NCBI GenBank assembly: GCA_030549855.1
Contig: JAUQQP010000044.1
Span: forward strand, 124,001-188,000
Source: Cyanobacteriota bacterium SRBZ.bins.94.201705
GTDB lineage: Bacteria; Cyanobacteriota; Cyanobacteriia; Cyanobacteriales; Cyanobacteriaceae
DNA length: 64,000 nt
Direction of reading: 5' to 3'
In this document: positions 9,423 through 20,000 of the stretch, piece after piece
How the letters are laid out: each line of letters starts with the position of its first letter
Numbering within the stretch: the first letter of the stretch is position 1
Translations under genes and position numbers: made by a program
The notes under the pieces: generated by a model
Seen by the model: the letters and a program-made list of their open reading frames with translations, nothing else
Told to the model about the DNA's origin: nothing
Database searches by the model: none

Positions 9423-11165
9423 ATGATTCTCATGTCTTCTCCTGGTGCTGTTAATGAGATTGTGCCCCCACCCTATCAGCTGGTCAAAAAACTGGGCAGC
9501 GGCAGTTTTGGCCATGTGTATTTGGTAACCACTGGGCAGCAGAGTCGACAACACTGCGTCATCAAACAGTTACACCCCGTATCCAATGCCCCTAACTTTC
9601 TCAAACAAGCCAGGCGACTATTCCAAAAAGAGGCAGAGGTTTTAAAAAAACTCAATCACCCCCAAATTCCAAAACTGATAGACTATTTTGAGTACAATGG
9701 CGACTTCTATCTGGTGGAGGAATATATAGAAGGCCATACCCTCCGACAGGAATTAATCCCCGGGCTACCCTGGCCGGAAGAAAAGGTTGTCGACCTACTA
9801 CAACAGTGTTTGGGAATTTTGAAATATATTCATAGCTTGGGTGTTATACACAGGGATGTAAAACCGGACAATTTTATCCGTCGTCGTCAAGACAATAAGC
9901 TGGTTTTAATCGACTTTGGGGCAGTAAAAGAGTTTAACATCGAACAGAGTCGTCTGATAAACCCCACTGTAGCCTTAGGCACCCGTGGCTATATGCCTAC
10001 TGAACAGGCGCGGGGTAAACCCTACAAAAACAGCGATATATATGCCCTAGGGGTGATTGCCATTGAAGCCCTAACTGGGAAAAACCCCCTCCAGTTGGAA
10101 GAGGATGAAGAAGGGGAATTGATTTGGCGTCCTTTTGTCACCGTTTCCCCTCCTCTGGCGGACATTCTCTGCAAGATGGTGCGTTATAACTGCAAACAAC
10201 GGTATCAATCAGCCGAGGAGGTTATTGTCGACTTGGAAGCATGGCTACAACGGAAATCACGGCCTTACCCGCTACAGACAACGGAAACCCCGCCAACGCC
10301 ACACCCCCACACCCCAACAACCCCCCAATCCCCCAATAACCCCTTCAGTCTAGACAAATGGTTACAGTCTCCCGTTGGCTCAACTGTGGCCACTGCCCTC
10401 ATTATATCCTTAATTGCTACCGGCGGGGTGTATTATCTGAATCAACAAGAGAGGACAAGATTAGAGGCTGAAAGGAGGGAGTTTTTGGCTTCCCTTGAGG
10501 AAAAATACAATGCCAACCACTATCAAACCTGTTTCCAACAGGCAGAGGAAAAACTACATCAAAAGGACAATAAAATCCCTCCCTCTGACTTGTCTGAATA
10601 CATCGGTAAATGTCGTCTGGAGGAAGGGAAAAAACTGGCACAATTTGCTGAATATGCCAAAGCCTTAGAAATAGTCAGCAAGATACCCCCCAATAATAGC
10701 TATTATCAATCTGCCGTTAGCCTCTCCGACCAATGGAGTAGAAGGGTTTTTGAGAAGGCAGAAAAACTCTATACCGAAGAGGGGAAATTAGAAGAGGCAT
10801 TGAAGGAAATTGACTCCATTCCCGATAACGATGTTAAAAAAGCTTCTCTCATTGTAGTCAGTCAGTGGCAGGAAGAGTATAAACGTAATAGTTATCTTGT
10901 GGACCAAGCGGAAAAGGATTTAGAATATGGTAATTGCAGGGAAGCCATGGCCACCGCAGCTAAAATCCAGGGATCCAATTATTGGCTTTTACAAGGGAAA
11001 AAAATCGTTGACAAAGCCCACAAATGTCTGGAAGATAAATCCAAGGAAACTGGTAACAACGGCCCCAACAATGGCAGCAATTCTTCCAACAATAAACCCG
11101 ATAAGAACAATTCAAAACCTGGTGATGTTATTGACGTCTGTGACACCATTTTGTGTCCTAACTAG
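9423..11165 (+). CDS. Membrane-anchored serine/threonine protein kinase
   Basis: About 580 residues. The Hanks-type kinase domain spans residues 20-275: glycine loop 'LGSGSFGHVY', catalytic loop 'HRDVKPDNF' and 'DFGAVK'. A proline/threonine-rich linker follows, then one transmembrane helix at about 320-340. The C-terminal 240 residues are charged, with repeat-like helices (recurring 'YY/YQSA' and 'ALKEID' elements) resembling TPR-type folds, and an Asn/Ser-rich low-complexity stretch comes before the end. The topology suggests a cytoplasmic kinase with an extracytoplasmic sensor. The start could be ATG 9423 or ATG 9432; the TTG at 9420 is less likely. Convergent with the SHOCT-repeat gene. 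Substrate unknown. Confidence 0.88.
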   Translation: MILMSSPGAVNEIVPPPYQLVKKLGSGSFGHVYLVTTGQQSRQHCVIKQLHPVSNAPNFLKQARRLFQKEAEVLKKLNHPQIPKLIDYFEYNGDFYLVEEYIEGHTLRQELIPGLPWPEEKVVDLLQQCLGILKYIHSLGVIHRDVKPDNFIRRRQDNKLVLIDFGAVKEFNIEQSRLINPTVALGTRGYMPTEQARGKPYKNSDIYALGVIAIEALTGKNPLQLEEDEEGELIWRPFVTVSPPLADILCKMVRYNCKQRYQSAEEVIVDLEAWLQRKSRPYPLQTTETPPTPHPHTPTTPQSPNNPFSLDKWLQSPVGSTVATALIISLIATGGVYYLNQQERTRLEAERREFLASLEEKYNANHYQTCFQQAEEKLHQKDNKIPPSDLSEYIGKCRLEEGKKLAQFAEYAKALEIVSKIPPNNSYYQSAVSLSDQWSRRVFEKAEKLYTEEGKLEEALKEIDSIPDNDVKKASLIVVSQWQEEYKRNSYLVDQAEKDLEYGNCREAMATAAKIQGSNYWLLQGKKIVDKAHKCLEDKSKETGNNGPNNGSNSSNNKPDKNNSKPGDVIDVCDTILCPN

Positions 11166-11178
11166 TCACTCGTTGTAA

Positions 11179-12099
11179 CTATCTGTTGCCTCCACTCTTT
11201 CCCAGATTGATTTTTTCTAAATTAATGGGAGTTTTGATTCCGAATTCTGAGAGTTTTTTTTCGTACTCTTCCTGGGTAATGATCCCACTTTTTAGTGCAT
11301 CTTGAAGTTTGAGAATTTTGTCTTTGTTTTTTTCAATAGCCCGCTGGCTTAAAAGCTCCTGTCTCGCATGGTTTTCTAGTTCAGATAATTTCCTCTCATA
11401 CTCCTCCTGGGTCAAAATTCCCTCCGAGAAGGCCTCTTGTAATTTTTTTACTTTTTCTTCTATCAAGGAAGCAATATGACACTCTTCTATTTGTCTTTCA
11501 ATGGTGGCTTTTTTACGCAGAAATTCCTCCTCTGTTAAAATGCCATCTTCGAAAGCCTTTCTCAGTTTTTCTAAACTTTTCTGCAACTCCTCCAAAGTGG
11601 AATTATTTTCAGAGGAAACAGCTACCGACACCACAGAGACGGAATCCGATGTGTGATTTTGATTTTGTTTGTCCTTGACAGTTTCAAAGGTAACCTTAGT
11701 GAATTTTAATTCCTTTTCCAAATGGTCGATTAATATATTTTCCTGCAGCCAACCCCATCCTGCCATGGCTACTCCTATCCAAATGGTAGCACCACTAGTG
11801 AACATACTAGCAATACCGGCCCCAGCAATATTTTCAATCCATTTTCCCCTGGAGGTTTCTACTACAAAATCCCTCCCACCAGAAATGGAATCTTTGGAGG
11901 GATAAATCCTCACCTCAAAAGCTAAATTTGCTCCTAACAAAGTACGGACGAATCCTGTTTTTCTCGCCTGAATTAAATAGCCATCATTTTGTTTTAAACC
12001 CTGTACTTCATATCCCTGTCCTTTAAACCAAACTATCACCCCCTCGTAAGCCCTTTCTAGGTCTTTTTCATCTCTGAGCACAAAATAAGTTTTGGACAT
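11179..12099 (-). CDS. Membrane-associated protein with three SHOCT-like repeats
   Basis: 306 residues from the ATG at 12099; an upstream in-frame start at 12201 would add 34 residues with no family support. The N-terminal half is a globular domain followed by a glycine/alanine-rich hydrophobic stretch ('GAGIASMFTSGATIWIGVAM'), probably membrane-embedded. The C-terminal half holds three copies of a short helical module resembling SHOCT: 'LRKAFEDGILTEEEFLRKK', 'LQEAFSEGILTQEEYERKL' and 'LQDALKSGIITQEEYEKKL'. SHOCT modules usually occur once at protein ends and probably mediate oligomerisation. Function is unknown. It is convergent with the kinase gene, 13 bp apart, and divergent from the surface-protein operon. 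Confidence 0.75.
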   Translation of the reverse strand: MSKTYFVLRDEKDLERAYEGVIVWFKGQGYEVQGLKQNDGYLIQARKTGFVRTLLGANLAFEVRIYPSKDSISGGRDFVVETSRGKWIENIAGAGIASMFTSGATIWIGVAMAGWGWLQENILIDHLEKELKFTKVTFETVKDKQNQNHTSDSVSVVSVAVSSENNSTLEELQKSLEKLRKAFEDGILTEEEFLRKKATIERQIEECHIASLIEEKVKKLQEAFSEGILTQEEYERKLSELENHARQELLSQRAIEKNKDKILKLQDALKSGIITQEEYEKKLSEFGIKTPINLEKINLGKSGGNR

Positions 12100-12468
12100 A
12101 AAAAATCCTCCCGGGACCCCTTGTAGTTTTTTAAATTTACGGAATAATATGAACGCGAAAAAACACAACCAGGGGGCGCTTGTTATCCCCTTTATGCCCA
12201 TTATAAATCCTTTCGCTCATGTATTATCGACTCTTATACTTTTGTTTACAGGATGTACTACCGGGAAAACATGAAGTTTATGTAAATTGTCCGGGTTATT
12301 TCTTAGTAACCAAGAGAAAAAAAAGACAGCACATTAAAGATTTTGTAAAAAAAGGGAGATAGGGACTATTTTTGAGGTTTAAGAGGGTATTATAGGAGAA
12401 CAAGGGAAATGATTAAATATAAACCCTTAGACAAAACAGGCATGTGACTACCTATACTTAAGGGTAAA
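12100..12468. promoter_or_regulatory. Divergent intergenic region upstream of the surface-protein operon
   Basis: 369 bp without a gene, between the leftward SHOCT gene and the rightward operon. A sigma70-like candidate for the operon is TTGTAA (12343-12348), an 18-nt spacer, then TATTTT (12367-12372); this is weak. Close to the operon's first ATG there is an inverted repeat, ACCCTTA (12423-12429) and TAAGGGT (12459-12465). The right arm overlaps the ribosome-binding sequence of the 12469 start, so the hairpin could mask translation. I see no conserved riboswitch. Confidence 0.3.
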
Positions 12469-14949
12469 ATGAGGAAGTGGAAAGTCCGTGGTGAGTGCGT
12501 AAAACAAAAACTACTGGCAGCTGGCTTAAGTTTAACAGCCTTGGGACAGTGGTTGTTGCCATTGCCTGTCTTGGCCCAAGCCTTGACACCGGCTGGGACA
12601 CAAATCCAAAACCGGGCCACAGGTACTTACGTTGACCCTGTTACGGGGCAAACCATCAACGTCACCTCCAATGCGGTAACAGTTACTGTAGCTAAGGTAG
12701 CTGGTATTACTGCTGTACCCGCTGGTATTGTCGACGTCAACGGGGGTTCAGTTTCTACAAACGACACCTTGTATTTTGACTTCCTAGTGACTAATACTGG
12801 TAACGCTCCCACCAACATCCATTTCCCCGGCATCAACAATATGGCCGCCCAAGGGTTTAACATAACGGGGTATCAGTTAGACCTGAACAATGATGGGGAT
12901 TTTAATGATCCAGGTGAGGGGGTACAGAGGGACGAATTTACCACCACTACGCCGATCGTTGCCGGTGCTTCCGTAAGGGTCAGGGTTATTGGTACAGTGA
13001 CAGCATCTAATGCGGGGGATGTGGTAAGTGTACGCATAGGTGATACGGGGCCCAATGATAACTCCCCTGCCACCCAAAACCAGGCTAGTACCGGTCTTCC
13101 AGTCGACTTGCGTACTGACAATACGGGCTTGCCTGCCCCGGAAAATGGGGAAAGAGAGGCGTCAGCTATACAATCCACTACTGTGGCTGTAGCCGTTAGA
13201 AACCAAGCCCTGGCCACCATTCTCAAAGAAAGAACCGCTTATGACAATAACAACACACCCGCCGTCCTAAACGATGACATAATCACCTACGGGTTAGCCC
13301 TGAGGGTGGAAAACAATGCTGGTAACATCCCCGGCGTAACTCCTACCGGCTTGGCACCTACAGTCAACATCAACATTGACGGCCAAAACCGCAACGTAAT
13401 TCTGATTTCTGATGCCATCCCGGCAGGCACTACACTGACGGGCACCCCCACGGCGCCCACAGGTTGGCGAGTAATTTACACTACCACTCCAACCACCACC
13501 CTTGCCACGGGGGCAACCTGGACGACAACCAATCCCGGGACTGGTGTAACTCGTATCGGGTTTGTATATGACCCAGACAACGATCTAGCCACAGATAGTC
13601 CCGCTATCGCGCCGGGTGTAACCATAACAGGATTCAGCTTCCAGGTGGTAACTTCCGGCTTAAATGCCAATAGTGGTGGGACGGTGGCTAACATAGCCCA
13701 GGTATTCGGTCGCACTGAGGGCACTGACCGTGAAGTATATGATGAATCCGGTGACCAACGGCCAAGCAACTACAACGATGACGGTACACCCAACGCCGCA
13801 GATGATCCCAACACCCCTGAAAGAGAAGACGTGAACAACGGTGTAGCTGACCCGACTACACAAGGCGTAGACGCCAACAACAACAACACTGGTACAGGGC
13901 CTGGTGGTGAGGTCAATGTCTTGATAATATCGCCGCCCCTTAACATTCTCAATGGCCCTAATAATCAACCTGGTGCCATAGGTCCTACCAATAACCAAGA
14001 CGACTTCACCAACCGTTCTACCCCCGTCCCTGCTGGCCTACAACCAGGTCAGACCTTTGATCCGGATCCTGTCCAATTCAATAACACCCTCCAAAACCCC
14101 AGTGCCTCCACCCTAGACACGGTAAGAATACTGCCTTTACCGCCCAACCATGACTCCATCCCCGTAAACTCTCAGCGACCTACTACTGACATCCCCAATG
14201 GCACAGAGGTAACCATCACGGTAGGCACACAAACGGTTACCTATACCTGGAATGGCACAGAGTACACCTTGACCGCGGGTACACCCATTGTGCTGAACGG
14301 CATTGGGCCCGGCACTTCTGTCAACTACACGGTTACTGTTAACTTGCCATCGGGCACCCAGTTGTCAGCAGACCGTCTTGACAGCAACGGTCGAACGGGG
14401 GCAGGCTTTAATATCCCAATTGTAGCCTTTGTGGACAACGACAACAACGCCCAGTTTAATGCCGCCAATGATCCTATCTTCAACATCACTATCAACCGGG
14501 TATACACAGGCTATGTGAAACTGCGCAAGCGTAGCCAAATCATCCGCGGTGGTACTACAGTCACCTCCCTGGATGAAAGCAACAAGGATGTACTTCCAGG
14601 TGACATTATCCGCTATGTGATTGAATATGTAAACTTCTCCTTGCCCAATGCTGGCATAGGAAATGTGGTACTAGATGCCTCCAACCTGCAGATTATAGAA
14701 GACGGCACGGCCTCCCCCAATAACTGGGCTGGGGCCACTTTCCACGTTAACGAGTCCACACAGGTGGATGGTGCGCCACTGAATACCTTTGCCTCTCAGG
14801 GCACAATTCTGTACAACGGTGCACAAATTCCTGATCCAGCTACAGGCACAGCGGTGAATGTGTACCAAAACAACGTGGGGACTATTCCCCCAGCGGCTGA
14901 CCTTTCTAACTATCAAGGCTTATTCCGCTTCCACAGACAGGTAAGATAG
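12469..14949 (+). CDS. Large exported protein with DUF11-like repeats (first gene of surface operon)
   Basis: 826 residues. It has a basic N-terminus, a hydrophobic stretch and an 'VLAQA' signal-peptidase-like site near residues 34-38. The rest is Thr/Asn/Pro/Asp-rich with beta-sandwich modules of DUF11 type ('YFDFLVTNTGNAPTNI', 'DIIRYVIEYVNFS'). There are acidic 'DNNNDG'-like runs that may bind calcium ('LDLNNDGDFNDPGEG', 'VDNDNNAQFNAANDP'). No membrane anchor or LPXTG motif is seen. It ends 'FRFHRQVR'. It is probably a cell-surface or matrix protein. The next gene follows immediately and four more exported proteins follow on the same strand. Confidence 0.75.
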   Translation: MRKWKVRGECVKQKLLAAGLSLTALGQWLLPLPVLAQALTPAGTQIQNRATGTYVDPVTGQTINVTSNAVTVTVAKVAGITAVPAGIVDVNGGSVSTNDTLYFDFLVTNTGNAPTNIHFPGINNMAAQGFNITGYQLDLNNDGDFNDPGEGVQRDEFTTTTPIVAGASVRVRVIGTVTASNAGDVVSVRIGDTGPNDNSPATQNQASTGLPVDLRTDNTGLPAPENGEREASAIQSTTVAVAVRNQALATILKERTAYDNNNTPAVLNDDIITYGLALRVENNAGNIPGVTPTGLAPTVNINIDGQNRNVILISDAIPAGTTLTGTPTAPTGWRVIYTTTPTTTLATGATWTTTNPGTGVTRIGFVYDPDNDLATDSPAIAPGVTITGFSFQVVTSGLNANSGGTVANIAQVFGRTEGTDREVYDESGDQRPSNYNDDGTPNAADDPNTPEREDVNNGVADPTTQGVDANNNNTGTGPGGEVNVLIISPPLNILNGPNNQPGAIGPTNNQDDFTNRSTPVPAGLQPGQTFDPDPVQFNNTLQNPSASTLDTVRILPLPPNHDSIPVNSQRPTTDIPNGTEVTITVGTQTVTYTWNGTEYTLTAGTPIVLNGIGPGTSVNYTVTVNLPSGTQLSADRLDSNGRTGAGFNIPIVAFVDNDNNAQFNAANDPIFNITINRVYTGYVKLRKRSQIIRGGTTVTSLDESNKDVLPGDIIRYVIEYVNFSLPNAGIGNVVLDASNLQIIEDGTASPNNWAGATFHVNESTQVDGAPLNTFASQGTILYNGAQIPDPATGTAVNVYQNNVGTIPPAADLSNYQGLFRFHRQVR

Positions 14950-14990
14950 TGCCCTTCAACTCGTCCATGCCTAGAAAGATTGGAGGTGCT

Positions 14991-15557
14991 ATGAGAAGAC
15001 TTTTGTTGGTTTCTCTCGGTTTGGCGTTGACTGGCAGTGCCGCTGTATTACCAGCTACCGCTGCCACTGTTTCCCCTACTGCCACTGCCAGGGAAATCCT
15101 AATAGTCCAGAGACAACAACAAGCTGTTCAGCTGAATCTGGTGGCGGAGTTGCGGGAGGTGAAAAAGGACGAGTCGGGGAAGGAAATAGTGTCTTGGAAT
15201 CCCCTCCCTAACAATGCCCAAGTGATGCCCCAAAGCATAATCCGCTACACCGTCACTGCTCAAAACAACACAAACCGTAATATGCGTAATTTGATAGTTA
15301 CACAGCCCATTCCTGAGGGGATGGTGTATATTCTAAACTCGGCCACCAAACCGGCGACTAAGGGGGCGAAGGTGGAATTTAGCATTGACGGAGGTAAGAC
15401 CTTTACAGAAAGGCCGACGGTTAAAGTAAGGGAAAACGGCAAAATAGTGGAAAAACCAGCCCCCCCAGAAGCCTACACCCACCTGCGTTGGAATTTTGGG
15501 GAAACTCTGCCGGCCAATTCTCAGGTGTCTGTCTCCTATCAGGTACGAGTGAAGTAG
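14991..15557 (+). CDS. Small exported DUF11-like domain protein (surface operon gene 2)
   Basis: 188 residues from the ATG at 14991, which has a good ribosome-binding site (GGAGG 7 bases upstream). A GTG at 14949 overlapping the previous stop would add 14 hydrophilic residues before the signal peptide and is less likely. The signal peptide ends near 'PATAATV'. The mature protein is essentially one DUF11-like beta-sandwich: 'IIRYTVTAQNNTNRNMRNL', 'QPIPEGMVYI', then a last strand ending 'SYQVRVK'. It may be a minor structural subunit or an adaptor of the operon's larger proteins. Function is inferred from context only. Confidence 0.72.
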   Translation: MRRLLLVSLGLALTGSAAVLPATAATVSPTATAREILIVQRQQQAVQLNLVAELREVKKDESGKEIVSWNPLPNNAQVMPQSIIRYTVTAQNNTNRNMRNLIVTQPIPEGMVYILNSATKPATKGAKVEFSIDGGKTFTERPTVKVRENGKIVEKPAPPEAYTHLRWNFGETLPANSQVSVSYQVRVK

Positions 15558-15570
15558 GAGGGATGGGGCT

Positions 15571-17052
15571 ATGAATCTCCTGTCCAGGGGGCGATGGCAT
15601 AGACACCTCATCTGGGGCTTGGTGGGCTATTTGCTATCCCTTTTAATGGCTTCTGTAGTATCAGGGCAAACTATTGTTATTCAGAATAGAGCTGCCTCTA
15701 GCTACACCGAGCCCGGGAGAGGTCAAGAGCTAAATACTACATCTGAAATACTAGAACTCAATGACACGGGCGGCTTGATTGACCCCTTTGGACAGATTCT
15801 GGACTGCAATGGGGAGGAATTCCCCGACTATACCGGCTTTGTGGCGGGGCTGTTTGAGCCGGCCAATGAAATGGGGGAGGTTGGTGGCCTTGTGCCCCTC
15901 ACCGGTACTACCCCCAATAATGGCATCCCCCCCAATGTGTACAACGTGAATCCCTATCCCCTCACCAATGAGGCAATTAACGGCAAAAGGGGCCTATATA
16001 ACTTCCTGTTAGACCGTGCCAGGGGGCAAACGGAAGTGGGTAAAAATTACATTTTGCTCATAACCCCTCCCCCTAACTCCGACTTGGCAGAGAGAAGAGT
16101 CCGTATAGTCATTAGTCAACAAGAGGGCAACGTCATCTCCTACCAGGCCATAGCAGTAGATGGGAAACCTATTAGCCTTGATGGGAGGACAGTGGCTTCT
16201 TCCAGGCTGTATGTGCCAGATGCGGCCGTAGTACCATTAAATTTGTTCGCCATGCAACTGCGTCTGACAGCCTGTGAGGCACAACCACTTCAGATTATCA
16301 AAACAGCAGATCGTGCCGCCGCCGAACCAGGTGACACTGCATTATATCGTATTTCAGTAAGAAACCGGTCTTCCGCCCCCCTGACCAACCTTGTAATTAC
16401 TGACACTCTGCCCCTGGGCTTCCAGTATGTGCCCAATTCTGTCAGGGCGGAAATGGGAGGTAATCCGGTGGCTGTACAAGTGACTATTAATGGGAGAAGT
16501 CTGACATTTACTGTTAACGACACCATGCCTCCTAAAGGGGGGCAAGACCAGAGTCTAAATCTAGTATATGCAGTACAGATAACCCCTGACGCCTTGAGGG
16601 GAGATGGGAAAAACAGGGCCATCGCCAGGGGCATTATCAGCAATCAAACAGTGGCAGATGGGCCGGCTATATACACCATGGCGGTGCGTCCAGGCATTGT
16701 AAACGACTGTGGAACCATTATAGGCAAGGTTTTTGAGGATAAGAACTCTGATGGGGAACAACAAGAAGGGGAACCAGGTATCCCCAACGCGGTGATTTTC
16801 ATGGATGACGGCAATCGCATCCAAACCGACAGTAGGGGACTGTACTCGGTGAAAAATGTACTACCTGGGCCACGTACCCTAGTTTTGGATTTAACCTCCA
16901 TTCCCGGGTATCAGATTGCCCCCCATCCCCTGTTAGAAAGAAACTCACCCTCCCGTTTGGTGAGGATGTCTCCGGGCAGTCTCGCCAGAGTGAACTTTGC
17001 CGTTGTGCCCTACCAGCCGCCGGAAACCAAGGAGGAGGCGAAAGAGCCATGA
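15571..17052 (+). CDS. Exported protein with DUF11 and SdrD-B-like domains (surface operon gene 3)
   Basis: 493 residues. Signal peptide of about 32 residues ending 'VVSGQ'. An N-terminal domain of about 200 residues contains a Cys pair and is unrecognised. A DUF11-like module lies at about 237-350 ('QIIKTADRAAAEPGDTALY', 'TDTLPLGFQYVPNSV'). An SdrD B-like (Cna-B type) beta domain is at about 387-475 ('GKVFEDKNSDGEQQEGEPGI', 'TDSRGLYSVKNVLPG'). Such domains form rods or stalks in surface proteins. The start ATG 15571 is preceded by GGAGG overlapping the previous stop. Its own stop overlaps the next start as ATGA, so translation is probably coupled. Confidence 0.75.
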   Translation: MNLLSRGRWHRHLIWGLVGYLLSLLMASVVSGQTIVIQNRAASSYTEPGRGQELNTTSEILELNDTGGLIDPFGQILDCNGEEFPDYTGFVAGLFEPANEMGEVGGLVPLTGTTPNNGIPPNVYNVNPYPLTNEAINGKRGLYNFLLDRARGQTEVGKNYILLITPPPNSDLAERRVRIVISQQEGNVISYQAIAVDGKPISLDGRTVASSRLYVPDAAVVPLNLFAMQLRLTACEAQPLQIIKTADRAAAEPGDTALYRISVRNRSSAPLTNLVITDTLPLGFQYVPNSVRAEMGGNPVAVQVTINGRSLTFTVNDTMPPKGGQDQSLNLVYAVQITPDALRGDGKNRAIARGIISNQTVADGPAIYTMAVRPGIVNDCGTIIGKVFEDKNSDGEQQEGEPGIPNAVIFMDDGNRIQTDSRGLYSVKNVLPGPRTLVLDLTSIPGYQIAPHPLLERNSPSRLVRMSPGSLARVNFAVVPYQPPETKEEAKEP

Positions 17053-20000
17053 AACGACTGACACTTCTCATTGGGCTACTGTTAACCGCCCTTTGGACAA
17101 AGGAAATAAAGGCCATGGAGATAAGGGCACGGGGTTTCCATCTGGATTCCCTCACCCCGGACTCCGAGAATGTATGGTTTTTAGCCCAAGCCGGAGATGG
17201 TTCCACCCCCGGTGAAACACCCTCTTCCAGTAATACTACCATTGCCACACCTCGTATTCTCGCCCCAGCCCCTAACACGGTGCTGGATGTGCCCTCTGCT
17301 ACAGTTGTCATTCAATTCCCCATGGGCACCGAGGTAGAATTACGAGTGAATGGAAAGGTAGTGCCCAAGGAGCAAATAGGGGAAGTAGTAGAAGATAGTA
17401 CAAATAATACTATAACCCAAACCTGGTATGGGGTGACTGTGCCCCAAGGAGAATCGGTAATTGAACTGTATCGGGTGGGAGAGTCTAAACCAGTAGCCAC
17501 CACTAAGGTAGTCACCAGGGGTGGGATTAATTCTATTAGGCTTATTCCCGTAGAAACCAGGATTCCGGCTGATGGCAAGTCTACTGCCACTATCGAGGGA
17601 CAGTTACTGGATGAAAAAGGGAATCGAAGCAGGCAAACGGCTATTATAACCCTCAGTGCCACCCAGGGAGAGTTTGTAGGCAAAGATGCTAAACCGGACT
17701 TGGAAGGTTTTCAGGTAGAGGCGGTGGATGGCCGCTTTACTGCTACCCTTAAGTCTGGCCTTCAGTCAGGCAATGTCACTATCCGGGCGGCAACGGTGGT
17801 AGACAATAAGATAATAGAAGGTTTTACCCAAATCCTGTTTGAAACCAACCTGAGGCCTCCTATTGTAACAGGGTTTTTGGACTTACGGTATGGGCCAAGG
17901 GGCACTGATTTCTATTCCTCTTTTCGTGACTTTTTACCCCCAGATAAAGACAATGACTACAGGTTGAGGGTTTATGGGGCCTTCTTTGGCACAGGAAGGA
18001 TTGGAGAATGGTCTTTCACCGGGGCATATAATTCCTTCCGCACCCTCAATGAGAATTGTGCCGGTGAGAGGAGTTTATTCCGCACCTCCCAAAATTGTGA
18101 GCCTCAGTATCCCGTATATGGAGATGAGTCTCAGGTTACCACCCTTACCCCTTCCTATGACAGTGTCTATCTTAGACTAGAACGTACTTCAGCCCGTGGG
18201 GGCATTGATTACTTCCTGTGGGGGGATTTCAAAACTGAGGAGTGGGCCAACCCCGCCCAGCAGTTGACTGCCCAGGAAAGAAATCTACACGGTTTCAAAA
18301 TGAATTATAACTTTGGCGACCTACAACTGACGGGATTCTACAATGTCCTGGGCAGGGGCTTCCAACGAGATACTATAGCCCCAGACGGTACTAGTGGTTT
18401 TTACTTTTTATCCCGTCGGCGGCTGGTGGCTGGCTCAGAAACTGTTGCCATTGAGACGGTAGAATTACAAAACCCCTCCAATATCATCGACAGGAGACTG
18501 TTAAGGCGAGGAGAGGACTACGACATAGACTACGATCGTGGGTCTCTGTTATTCCGTACCCCTATTTCCCAAACCACTATAAGTCCCGATGGCAGTTTAC
18601 TCCGTCGTCAGATTGTAGCTACCTATGAGTACGAAAACGGCGAAGACACCGACAGCTATGGTGGACAAGCCCGTTACTTTCTAAGCCGTAATCGAGGCAA
18701 AGACAGTTGGCTAGGCGTCAGCTATTTTCGGGAAAATCAGGGCAATCGTCGTTTCACCATCCTTGGGGCTAACACCCAGATATATTTCAGTGAGAAGGTC
18801 AAACTTACAGGGGAGTATGGCTATTCAGAAAGTATATCACCAGAATTGGGCTTGGTGACTGGTTCTGCCTATCGTTTAGAATTGGAGGCAGTCCTTGGGG
18901 AAAAGGTCAAAGCTAGGGCCTATTATCGCTCCACCGACGCCGGTTTTACCAACAATGCCTCCTTGAGTTTTACCCCTGGCCAAACCCGCTACGGTGCCTC
19001 CCTTGATGCCGCCCTCTCCCCTGATACTACTGTTAGGGCCAGTGTGGAAAGAGAGGAAAACAGAGGTGTGGCACCTGTACCCAAAAATCTCCTGGAAACC
19101 CTGTTTAATCCCACCTCCTCCATTTCCCCGGGCCAAAAACAGGACAACGATTTAACTACTGTCACCTTTGGTGTGGCCCAGAAACTGGGTGCGGCTACAG
19201 TCAGTTTAGATTACATCTATCGAGACAGGGTGGACAGGGTAGGCCAACTCAGCAGTAATTCAAGTCAACTACGTTCCCGTTTAACTACCCCCCTAGGAGA
19301 AAGTGTCCGCCTTACCCTGCAAAATGAGATGACTTTGGGAGGTTCCGGTGATGCGGTATATAACGACCGTACCACGCTAGGGTTGACCTGGGAGGTGGCT
19401 AAAGGCCTTAACTTAACTGTGGGGCAACAATGGTATCACTCGGGACAACTGGCGGGGAAGGCCTTGACTACTGCAGAATTGGCCGGGGAATATAAACTAG
19501 GGGAGGATACTACCCTCATTGGTCGCCTGTCTGCCCTCAGTAACGGTCAGGATACGGCAACCCAAGGCACAGTGGGACTAAGACAGCGTTGGGTGATTGC
19601 CGAGGGATTGCGGTTTAATCTTTCCTATGAAAGGGTATTTGGCAAAGCCCTCAGACTAGGCACAGGGGCTCAATTTAATCAGGCCTATGCTAGAGGCCAA
19701 ACGGCCAGTTCCCTTGCTCTACTTGGTGGTGACAATTATAGTGCGGGTTTGGAATATAACCCCAGTCCTGATTTCAAGGCGGACATCAGATTTGAAAAAA
19801 GAAACAGCAGTGCCGGCAGTAATACGGTAATTTCGGCCAGTGCAGTAGGCAAAATCTCCCCTGATTTCTGGATTCTAAGCAAATACGAGCAGGCCAACAT
19901 CGCCAATCAGGGGGCTTCAGGCCTTGGGAATACGGTTAACTTCAAGTTGGGGCTGGCATACAGGCCAGTGGAAAATGACACCTTTAACGCCCTCCTCAAA

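Noticed and set aside
12627-14507. Several minus-strand open frames across the 826-residue surface gene
   Set aside because: The sense frame has a signal peptide and DUF11 modules; the antisense frames follow from its Thr/Val/Asn codon bias.
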